A stretch of 9,093 nt of DNA from an uncultured Chromatiaceae bacterium (lineage in GTDB: Bacteria; Pseudomonadota; Gammaproteobacteria; Enterobacterales; Alteromonadaceae), in NCBI GenBank assembly GCA_946482325.1, contig CAMLRA010000166.1, positions 1 through 9,093 of the forward strand. Direction: 5' to 3'. A program made the position numbers and the translations under genes. Below, piece by piece: positions 1 through 5,707 of this stretch (its first letter is position 1; the number at the start of each line of letters is the position of its first letter). The notes under the pieces are model-generated. The model was not told where the DNA came from, did no database searches, and saw only the letters and a program-made list of their open reading frames with translations.

Positions 1-736
1 AATCGCCTTCAGCCACACCGTCGGCATGCAACCAGCGGATCCTTGGTTGATGCAGGTACATGGCGCCTTGCGCAAATGGCCGCAACTTTTCATCTTTTGG
101 TGTGTTGATCATAATCATGCCGACAGCGCCTTTTTCCGCGGCTGTGCGGGCTTTTAATGAAGCGATGTGCGCGGCTTCTTCACTTGGCAGTGACTCCGGG
201 CGGCCCGGCAGCATCACCACAACTTTGCCTTTGACATCTAAGCCGGCGTAGTCGTCGATACCAAATTCTTTTGACACCAGGCCATAACCGACAAACACCA
301 GGCCGGCACTGACATCCACTTTGCCTTCATGGCTGCTGGGGCCTGTCATAAATTGTTTCGGGAAGGCGAAATCGGTCGCTTTGCCGTCTACAGTCAGGCT
401 CAGTTTCGGGCTGGATTGCACTAACTTGCTTTGTTTCATGGGGACCGGCTGCAAATAGCCTTCGGTGCCTGCCGGTTTTAAACCTAACTGGTGGAAATTG
501 CTGGCGATATACTGGCTGGCAATCATGTGGCCCACGCTGCCGGTATCACGGCCGGCGAGGGCGTCGTCAGCTAAAAATAACATGTGCGCTTCAACACGCT
601 CAGCAATGGCACGCTGGCTGTTTTCCTGATTCGCGACCGGTGTTACTGCCGCTGCGGCAGGCTGTGGCTGGCTGGTTTGCTGGCATGCGCCAAGCGCCAG
701 TGCTGACCCGAGGGTCAGCCAGTGAATTGTTTTCAT
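1..736 (-). CDS. PA-domain M28-family peptidase lipoprotein, N-terminal part (runs off the window)
   Basis: The frame starts at the ATG at 736–734 and stays open to the window edge, giving 245 codons without a stop. An AGGA ribosome site lies about 7 nt ahead of the ATG. The N-terminus is a lipoprotein signal: a short hydrophobic stretch ending in LGAC, with the lipidated cysteine at residue 18, then a flexible Q/P/A-rich linker to about residue 38. Residues 58–90 (ALAGRDTGS, then IASNFHQLGLKPAG) are the typical opening of M28 zinc aminopeptidases. Residues 145–215 (GLVFVGYGL, then DYAGLDVKGKVVVMLPGRP) match the inserted PA domain. Proteins of this family are usually exported and trim peptides outside the cytoplasm. 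The zinc ligands and catalytic Glu would lie beyond position 1, so activity cannot be confirmed here. It is separated from the upstream corC-like gene by a terminator, so it should have its own promoter between 737 and about 830, although I see no convincing -35/-10 pair there. Confidence 0.85.
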   Translation of the reverse strand, partial: MKTIHWLTLGSALALGACQQTSQPQPAAAAVTPVANQENSQRAIAERVEAHMLFLADDALAGRDTGSVGHMIASQYIASNFHQLGLKPAGTEGYLQPVPMKQSKLVQSSPKLSLTVDGKATDFAFPKQFMTGPSSHEGKVDVSAGLVFVGYGLVSKEFGIDDYAGLDVKGKVVVMLPGRPESLPSEEAAHIASLKARTAAEKGAVGMIMINTPKDEKLRPFAQGAMYLHQPRIRWLHADGVAEGD

Positions 737-822
737 TTGTGTTCCTGTGAAATGATGACTGACGATTCACGTTGCCATCTTGTTATGAAATCAGCTGTTT
801 TTAACAGATCCTGCCGAGGCTA

Positions 823-859
823 GCATAAAAGCAAACAACCGCCCAAGCAGGCGGTTGTT
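823..859 (-). terminator. Rho-independent terminator after the CorC-family gene
   Basis: Positions 834–843 and 850–859 form a perfect 10-bp stem (AACAACCGCC / GGCGGTTGTT) around a 6-nt loop. Read on the minus strand, the stem is followed by TGCTTTTATG, a short T-rich tail. It sits 66 nt beyond the stop codon of the CorC-family gene and about 100 nt ahead of the peptidase start, where a transcript end is expected. There is no equivalent T-run on the plus strand, so it works mainly leftwards. Confidence 0.8.
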
Positions 860-924
860 ACAATCGATGACTGCTGCGACGAAATGCGCAGAATCAAAGG
901 CAGGTGGCGCTGAGTCGGACCGGA

Positions 925-2250
925 TTAATCGGCCAGGGCGCCCGGCATCTCTTCGTCGGCCGCCGGCTCAATACGTTTGGCCAGCACTTTGTCGATGCGT
1001 TTGCCGTCCATATCGACGATTTCCAGCAACCAGTCATCCAGTTCCACTTTGTCGGCAGTTTGCGGAATTTTACCCAGCAACATCATGATGAGGCCGTTTA
1101 GCGTCTGGTAGCGTTTGCTGTCTTCTTCTGGCAACTTACTGATGCCTAAGCAATCTTTTAAGTCGATGACCGGCAGCAGACCGTCGAGTAAATAGGAGCC
1201 GTCGTCACGTTGCACCACCATCAGGTCCTGTTCGGCAGAATCGGCCTGATTAAATTCACCGGTCAGCGCGTCCATTAAGTCTTGTAGTGTCACTAAACCT
1301 TTGAGATCACCGTATTCATCGACGACAAACACCATCTGGCTGCCGGAGCTGCGGAAGTGCTCCAGCAATTCCATACCGGTTAAGCTGTCTGGCACAAAGT
1401 TACAAGGCTGTGCCAGCTGTTGCAGGTCGTTCAGCGTGCCGGCCACTGACTGCGCCAACAGCTGTTTGGCGGAAATAATACCAATCAATTCATCGGCGTG
1501 GCCTTTGCAAATCGGAAACCGCGAGTGCGGCGACTGCATCACGCGCTGCATGTTTTCTTCAAGCGGTAATTCGATATCGAGAAACACGATGTCAGAACGC
1601 GGTACCATCAAGGACGAAATGCTGCGCTCATCCAGGCGAAAAACGTTTTTCACCATGGTATGTTCGGTATGTTCAATCACACCGCTGCTGGAACCTTCCT
1701 GTAGCAGGGCCTGAATGTCTTCGTGTGTGACATTGGATTCCTGACTATGGGCGAAACCAAACACCCGCATCAGGCCATGGGTAGAACCAGACAATAACCA
1801 GACAAAAGGCTTAGTCAGCATGGCAAGCGCCAGCATTGGTTTGGCCATAATGCAGGCGATGGTCTCAGCGCTGATTTGGCCAATGCGTTTTGGCACCAGT
1901 TCACCGACGACGATTGAGACATAAGTCACGACCACAACCACTAACACAGTAGAGAAAATCGAGCTGAAGGCTTCGGACAGGCCATAACTTTGCAGCCACA
2001 TTGAGAACGGGCCTGCCAGCACGGCTTCACCGAAAATACCGTTTAAGATACCAATCGAGGTGATACCAATCTGTACTGTCGATAAAAATTGCGTTGGGTC
2101 CTCGGCCAGTTTTAGCGCGATGGCGGCAGAGGAGCGGCCGTTGTGGGCCAGGGCTGTCAGACGTGATTTGCGTGCTGTGACAATGGCTATTTCCGACATG
2201 GCAAATAAGCCGTTTAACAAAATCAGACTAACAAGTATGAGGATTTCCAT
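925..2250 (-). CDS. CNNM/CBS/CorC-domain membrane protein (YtfL/PaeA, HlyC/CorC family)
   Basis: This is an inner-membrane protein of 441 aa, close to the length of E. coli YtfL (PaeA, about 447 aa). Residues 1–185 are the CNNM/DUF21 transmembrane domain. The first helix contains LILLNGLFAMSEI, a second hydrophobic segment lies around FLSTVQIGI, and a third leads into GELVPKRIG (residues 116–124), a family hallmark. A CBS pair follows: about 215–270 (starting MVPRSDIVF) and 285–335 (VVDEYGDLKGLVTLQD). The C-terminal CorC_HlyC domain spans about 350–428 (SYLLDGLLPVIDL, LEIVDMDGKRIDKVL). Relatives are linked to magnesium/cobalt or polyamine export; the substrate here is unknown. The frame is open to a TTG at 2289, but I chose the ATG at 2250 because family members begin just before the first helix. 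The ATG at 2259 is an alternative. Neither has a strong ribosome site. No key motif is missing. Confidence 0.88.
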   Translation of the reverse strand: MEILILVSLILLNGLFAMSEIAIVTARKSRLTALAHNGRSSAAIALKLAEDPTQFLSTVQIGITSIGILNGIFGEAVLAGPFSMWLQSYGLSEAFSSIFSTVLVVVVVTYVSIVVGELVPKRIGQISAETIACIMAKPMLALAMLTKPFVWLLSGSTHGLMRVFGFAHSQESNVTHEDIQALLQEGSSSGVIEHTEHTMVKNVFRLDERSISSLMVPRSDIVFLDIELPLEENMQRVMQSPHSRFPICKGHADELIGIISAKQLLAQSVAGTLNDLQQLAQPCNFVPDSLTGMELLEHFRSSGSQMVFVVDEYGDLKGLVTLQDLMDALTGEFNQADSAEQDLMVVQRDDGSYLLDGLLPVIDLKDCLGISKLPEEDSKRYQTLNGLIMMLLGKIPQTADKVELDDWLLEIVDMDGKRIDKVLAKRIEPAADEEMPGALAD

Positions 2251-2301
2251 ATAAACCATAAGGTGACTGAGGAAAGCCGAGTATATCAAAAACTTGTGTC
2301 A

Positions 2302-2330
2302 GGTATAGGGGCTGTTCAGCGGGATGTCAG
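2302..2330 (-). promoter_or_regulatory. Candidate sigma70 promoter for the CorC-family gene
   Basis: On the minus strand, CTGACA (2330–2325) is separated by exactly 17 nt from TATACC (2307–2302). Transcription would start near 2295 and leave a leader of about 45 nt before the chosen ATG. It lies in the 99–138 bp gap after fau, where no clear terminator is visible, so read-through from fau is also possible. The call rests on consensus matching only. Confidence 0.4.
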
Positions 2331-2388
2331 GTTCGGACGCTGAGAACAGGAACTTCTGCGGCAAAAACCTACAGAAATCAGCTGAAGA

Positions 2389-3048
2389 TCAGCGAAAATC
2401 CCAGAGTTGCTGTGGCGTCAGTACCAGCGGCAGAGGCACGTCCCAGGGTTCCACCGGCACTGCTTCCACTCGTTGACATTGATGGGCCAGACCGACTAAC
2501 AGCGGCTTTTGGCTGGTTTTTGGCAGCGTTGCCAGCGTGCGGTCGTAAAAACCACCGCCCATACCGAGGCGCTGGCCTTTGGCATCAAAGGCTACCAGTG
2601 GCATAAATATCAGATCAAGCTGTGCGGGTAATGCGATGGCAGTGACGTCCGGTTTTGGTTCGCGGATGCCGAATTTATTGCAGTGCATCGTTGTATTGGC
2701 ATCATAGCGCTGAAACAGTAAATAACCCGGCGTAAAAGGGTGCAGCACCGGCAGATACAGGGTTTTACCTTGCTGCTGCAGGTAAGCAAGCAGCGGTGCG
2801 GTGTCGAGTTCACCGTCATTACTCAGATACAGTGCAATATGCTGGGCTTGCTGTAGCTCGGAAAGTTGTTGCGCTTGCAGAACTAATAAGGCGGCACATT
2901 CTGCCTGGAATTCAGCACTTAATTGCTGCCGGGCTTTACGCACTTGCTGGCGAATTTGTTTACGCAGTGTTGGTTTGTCAGCGCCGGGCTGAAAGTCAAT
3001 AGAGAAAGCGGGAGATAACGCGGGATTGGCTTGCTGCAACTTGAGCAT
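2389..3048 (-). CDS. fau: 5-formyltetrahydrofolate cyclo-ligase
   Basis: This cytoplasmic enzyme uses ATP to convert 5-formyl-THF to 5,10-methenyl-THF, returning a dead-end folate to the one-carbon pool. With the chosen start it is 219 aa, against about 182 in E. coli YgfA. Family motifs, in order, are the basic N-terminal helix LRKQIRQQVRKAR (28–40), the substrate-loop NDGELDT (77–83), YLPVLHPF (98–105), the glycine-rich GMGGGFYDR (162–170) and WDVPLP (202–207). The frame is open to 3168, but that part lies inside the 6S RNA, so the upstream extension is not protein. The ATG at 3048 begins about 10 nt after the RNA. A GGAG lies only 1 nt ahead of this ATG, and another lies 14 nt ahead. A TTG at 3039 would have better spacing, so the exact start is uncertain. 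Co-transcription behind ssrS is the known arrangement in enterobacteria. In E. coli the gene is also called ygfA. Confidence 0.92.
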   Translation of the reverse strand: MLKLQQANPALSPAFSIDFQPGADKPTLRKQIRQQVRKARQQLSAEFQAECAALLVLQAQQLSELQQAQHIALYLSNDGELDTAPLLAYLQQQGKTLYLPVLHPFTPGYLLFQRYDANTTMHCNKFGIREPKPDVTAIALPAQLDLIFMPLVAFDAKGQRLGMGGGFYDRTLATLPKTSQKPLLVGLAHQCQRVEAVPVEPWDVPLPLVLTPQQLWDFR

Positions 3049-3057
3049 ACTCCGAAA

Positions 3058-3240
3058 GTGTTCTCCGAATTGCCGTGACCGGCGTAAGCCCTTGAACCAG
3101 AGGTTCAAGGCGGGAATCCAATCAGCACCGCAGGCTTCCCGGTACGGGCCGGGCTTGCACAATAGCACTGGAGAAGAAACCCTGATGTAAAGAATTATCG
3201 GCTCAGGGACATCAGCCAGTCACAAACAACTCAGAGAACG
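3058..3240 (-). ncRNA. ssrS: 6S RNA
   Basis: 6S RNA binds the sigma70 RNA polymerase holoenzyme by mimicking an open promoter and represses transcription in stationary phase. It sits between zapA and fau, as in other gammaproteobacteria. The 5' end (TTCTCTGAG at 3238–3230, then TCCCTGAGCCGATA) and the 3' part (TTGAACC, GGTTCAAGGG, TTCGGAGA) match what I know of the E. coli RNA, and the inferred length of about 183 nt matches as well. The ends form a 13-bp closing stem with two G·U pairs (3239–3227 with 3072–3060). An apical hairpin of 9 perfect pairs (3090–3098 with 3102–3110) and a CCCGG/CCGGG stem (3138–3142 with 3149–3153) are also present. The exact ends are inferred by alignment from memory and from the closing stem. 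There is no open reading frame requirement here. Confidence 0.93.
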
Positions 3241-3245
3241 TTGCC

Positions 3246-3274
3246 AGTATATCACCGGAATCCGGCGAATTAAG
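3246..3274 (-). promoter_or_regulatory. Sigma70-like promoter of the 6S RNA gene
   Basis: On the minus strand, TATACT (3251–3246) is a 5/6 match to the -10 box and lies at the right distance for a start at 3239–3240, where the 6S RNA begins. The -35 region is weak: CTTAAT at 3274–3269 with a 17-nt spacer, just past the zapA stop codon. A perfect inverted repeat, CCGGA-A-TCCGG (3255–3265), fills most of the spacer. Confidence 0.6.
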
Positions 3275-3276
3275 CC

Positions 3277-3534
3277 TTATTCGTCGCTCTTTTTCGCTTC
3301 CAGCAACTCATTGCACAAATTTAGCGCAATCATCAACAACACATCTTCAGCGCCATGTACACCTGGCTGGTAACGGGTGTTGCTGACACGGCTTTCCAAT
3401 TCGCTCAGCGCCGCCTGCAGTTTTTCTTCCTGGCCGGCCGGGCAGGAAATTTTCATGTGGCGGCCTAACACCGCGATAGTCAGCTGTTTTGGTTTATTCG
3501 GATTGGCGGCTGGTTTTTGCGCTTTTGGATACAT
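3277..3534 (-). CDS. zapA: Cell division protein ZapA, short form
   Basis: ZapA binds FtsZ and cross-links its filaments at the division ring in the cytoplasm. The product from the ATG at 3534 is 85 aa. The frame is also open to a GTG at 3573, giving 98 aa, but that stretch has no ribosome site and is Ala/Val-rich with no family match. Identity rests on LTIAVLGRHMKISCP, which matches the first strands of ZapA (E. coli VDIQIFGRSLRVNCP), on AGQEEKLQAALSELESRV, on LLMIALNLCNELLEAKK (E. coli VFIAALNISYELAQEKAK), and on its place beside ssrS and opposite ygfB. The protein stops about 40 residues earlier than E. coli ZapA (109 aa), so the C-terminal coiled-coil helix is absent. Only about 37 bp separate the stop from the 6S start, which leaves no room for a frameshifted tail. 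Confidence 0.85.
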   Translation of the reverse strand: MYPKAQKPAANPNKPKQLTIAVLGRHMKISCPAGQEEKLQAALSELESRVSNTRYQPGVHGAEDVLLMIALNLCNELLEAKKSDE

Positions 3535-3605
3535 AGTGTCTGCTTTTCTGGTGACTACAGCGGCCGCGGCCACTGTTTGGTTAATTAGTTCAGGGCGGTG
3601 CGCGC

Positions 3606-3634
3606 TTGGCGCTCAGAAAGCCCGGTGTTAGCAT
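3606..3634 (+). promoter_or_regulatory. Candidate sigma70 promoter for the ygfB–pepP–ubiH–ubiI operon
   Basis: TTGGCG (3606–3611) and TAGCAT (3629–3634) are separated by 17 nt, with a predicted start near 3641 and a leader of about 25 nt. It lies in the 131-bp gap between the divergent zapA and ygfB starts. The same -10 region reads TATGCT on the minus strand, so it could also contribute to zapA transcription, but I see no good -35 on that side. The call is from consensus only. Confidence 0.45.
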
Positions 3635-3665
3635 AGTGACATTCACACTGCCTGATGATGCTGTT

Positions 3666-4247
3666 ATGCCTAAACATCCTTTAATGAATTTCGACCTCTG
3701 GACCAGCGCTTTAGACCAAAATGCGCTGATGGCGTCGGCAGCTGAGCTGCACGGCCTGATCGCCGGCATGTTAAGTGCCGGTGTCCCGGCGGATGCGAAT
3801 CAGATTCTACCAGTTTTACACGACTTCTTAAACGACGGGCAAGCGGTCAATGCAGCTTTAAAAAGCCAGATCAGCGAACTCATCACCGAAACAGCGCGTC
3901 AGCTGGCCGACGAAGAGCTGGGGTTTAGCCCGTTGCTGCCAAGCGACGACGATGCGCTGCCGGAACGACTGGAAGCATTAGTTGAATGGGCGCAGGCGTT
4001 TTTAGTCGGTTTTGCCATTCAGCAAACCGATTTGTCGATTGTCGCCGAAGAAGTGCGCGACGCGGTTGAACAGTTAACCGAAGTGACCCGTATTGATATC
4101 TACACGCCGGATGACAGCAGCGAAGCAGAAAACGAAGAGTCGTATTTCCTGGTGCTGGAACACGTGCGCGTGATGGTGCTGACCTGCTTCTGTGAAGTCG
4201 GTCAGAAGTTTGCGGCGGCGGAAGTTGCCAGTCAAACGCTGCACTGA
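3666..4247 (+). CDS. ygfB: UPF0149 family protein YgfB
   Basis: A 193-aa cytoplasmic protein, almost the same length as E. coli YgfB (192 aa). Residues 25–39 (AAELHGLIAGMLSAG) match the family signature (E. coli PAEMHGLISGMICGG). LPVLHDFLNDG matches LPLLHDLTNEG, the central WAQAFLVGFAI matches WVNHFLLGLGV, and both proteins end in TLH. The frame is open to a TTG at 3606, but that would include the promoter. The ATG at 3666 gives the family length, and an ATG at 3684 is possible. The ribosome site is weak for both. The family is all-helical and acidic. Its molecular role is not settled; in Pseudomonas aeruginosa YgfB affects expression of an AmpD-type amidase. It is the first gene of the ubiquinone-related operon and starts opposite zapA. 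Confidence 0.9.
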   Translation: MPKHPLMNFDLWTSALDQNALMASAAELHGLIAGMLSAGVPADANQILPVLHDFLNDGQAVNAALKSQISELITETARQLADEELGFSPLLPSDDDALPERLEALVEWAQAFLVGFAIQQTDLSIVAEEVRDAVEQLTEVTRIDIYTPDDSSEAENEESYFLVLEHVRVMVLTCFCEVGQKFAAAEVASQTLH

Positions 4248-4304
4248 GTTGTGCTTTGCCGCAGAACATCTGAACACCAAGAACATTCTGTATAAGAGGC
4301 CCTG

Positions 4305-5645
4305 ATGACGCCGCAACCACAAATTCCGCTGGTGCCTGTCGCTGTATATGCCAACCGTCGCGCCGAGCTGCTGGCTAGTTTAACCCCTGGCTCAGTGCTG
4401 GTGCATTGCGCCGCACCGGAAGTTGTCCGCAGTCGCGACACTGATTTTCCGTATCGTCAGGACAGCGACTTGCTGTATCTGACCGGTTTCCCGGAGCCCG
4501 AAGCCTGGCTGATTTTAAGTAAAGCTGCCGACGGCGCTTGCCATGAATTGTTGTTGTGCCGGCCGAAAGACGAGCTGGCTGAAGTCTGGCAAGGCCGGCG
4601 TTTTGGCCCGGCAGTCGCCGCGCAGCACTTTGGTGTGCCGGCTTTGTGCAACGACGTGCTGGAGCATGAACTGCTGCAGGCGCTCAATGGCAAACAGACG
4701 TTGGTGTTCGCGCAGGGCGCTTATGCGGAACTTGACGCGAAAATTTTCCAGACGCTGCAAACGCTTCGCACTTATCCTAAACGCGGTTACAGCGCGCCGG
4801 TGCATATTCAGGATTTACGTCCGCTCACGGCTGAACTGCGCTTATTTAAAGACGAACACGAAATTGCGCTGATGCGTGAGGCTGGCCGTATCAGTGCCGG
4901 TGCGCATAAACGCGCTATGCAGATTGCCGCGCCTGGCGTCTATGAATATCAGCTGGAAGCCGAAATTCGCCATTTCTGCGCCATGCATGGTGCGCGGCAC
5001 CAGGCGTATAACATCATTGTCGGCGGTGGCGAAAATGGCTGTATTTTGCATTACACCGACAATAGTGATGCGCTCAAAGACGGCGATTTAGTGTTGATTG
5101 ACGCCGGCGGCGAACTGGCCGGTTATGCTGCCGATATCACCCGTACCTTCCCGGTGAATGGCAAATTTACGCCTGATCAGGCTGCTTTGTATCAGGTGGT
5201 GTTAGACGCGCAATATGCCGCCTGCGCTGCAGTCAAACCCGGCAACAGCACACGCGACACCGTCGCTGCGGTTATGACTGAACTGACCCGTGGTTTACGT
5301 GATTTAGGTATTTTACACGGCGACCTGCCGACCCTAATCGCCGAACAAGCCTGTAAAAAGTATTTTATTCATGGCCTTGGCCACTGGCTCGGCCTTGACG
5401 TGCATGATGTCGGCGCATACAAAGTTGCCGACATAGAGCGGCCATTTGAACCCGGCATGGTGCTGACAATTGAGCCAGGTTTATACATTCCGACCGGCTC
5501 AGACTGTGACCCGCGCTGGTGGGGCATGGCAGTACGAATTGAAGATGATTTGTTGGTGATCAAAGACGGCCATCTGAATCTGACTGACACTGCGCCCAAA
5601 ACCATCGCTGAGATTGAAGCATGGATGGCCGGCCGTTCGTTTTAA
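4305..5645 (+). CDS. pepP: Xaa-Pro aminopeptidase (aminopeptidase P, M24B)
   Basis: This cytoplasmic dimetal (Mn) enzyme removes the N-terminal residue from peptides with proline in second place. At 446 aa it is close to E. coli PepP (441 aa). The creatinase-like N-terminal domain runs to about residue 170 (DFPYRQDSDLLYLTGFPEPEA is typical). The pita-bread catalytic domain follows. All five metal ligands are visible: D266 (LIDAGGE), D277 (AADITRTFP), H360 (HGLGH), E390 (TIEPGLY) and E413 (RIEDD). The substrate-contact histidines H249 and H367 are also present. The start is supported by AAGAGG 5 nt before the ATG. It lies 57 bp after ygfB and 62 bp before ubiH with no terminator in either gap, which fits one operon, as in E. 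coli. No defect is visible. Confidence 0.95.
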   Translation: MTPQPQIPLVPVAVYANRRAELLASLTPGSVLVHCAAPEVVRSRDTDFPYRQDSDLLYLTGFPEPEAWLILSKAADGACHELLLCRPKDELAEVWQGRRFGPAVAAQHFGVPALCNDVLEHELLQALNGKQTLVFAQGAYAELDAKIFQTLQTLRTYPKRGYSAPVHIQDLRPLTAELRLFKDEHEIALMREAGRISAGAHKRAMQIAAPGVYEYQLEAEIRHFCAMHGARHQAYNIIVGGGENGCILHYTDNSDALKDGDLVLIDAGGELAGYAADITRTFPVNGKFTPDQAALYQVVLDAQYAACAAVKPGNSTRDTVAAVMTELTRGLRDLGILHGDLPTLIAEQACKKYFIHGLGHWLGLDVHDVGAYKVADIERPFEPGMVLTIEPGLYIPTGSDCDPRWWGMAVRIEDDLLVIKDGHLNLTDTAPKTIAEIEAWMAGRSF

Positions 5646-5707
5646 CCGCGGCCCAAAAAGCTCAAAATACACAGCCATAAAAGCGCAGCTATAGCACAGG
5701 AGCAGGT

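Noticed and set aside
1301..1714. 137-aa plus-strand open frame opposite the CorC-family gene
   Set aside because: It is the antisense shadow of a well-supported coding gene, has a Ser/Cys/Arg-rich composition without domain character, and has no ribosome site. Other open frames opposite pepP, ubiH and ubiI were rejected for the same reason.
2290..2388. Terminator between fau and the CorC-family gene
   Set aside because: Only short, imperfect pairing (TTCTG/CAGAA) is present and no stem is followed by a T-tract on the minus strand.
3049..3168. N-terminal extension of the cyclo-ligase to a start at 3168
   Set aside because: This DNA is the 3' part of the 6S RNA with its closing stem and apical hairpin. 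The translated segment matches nothing in the family, and E. coli Fau is much shorter.
3241..3276. Frameshift hiding a normal ZapA C-terminus
   Set aside because: Only about 37 bp lie between the stop and the start of the 6S RNA, too short for the missing 40 residues or so, and no coiled-coil heptads appear in the other frames.
3535..3573. Longer ZapA from a GTG at 3573
   Set aside because: The added 13 residues are an Ala/Val-rich run over a GC palindrome, with no ribosome site and no match to the ZapA N-terminus.
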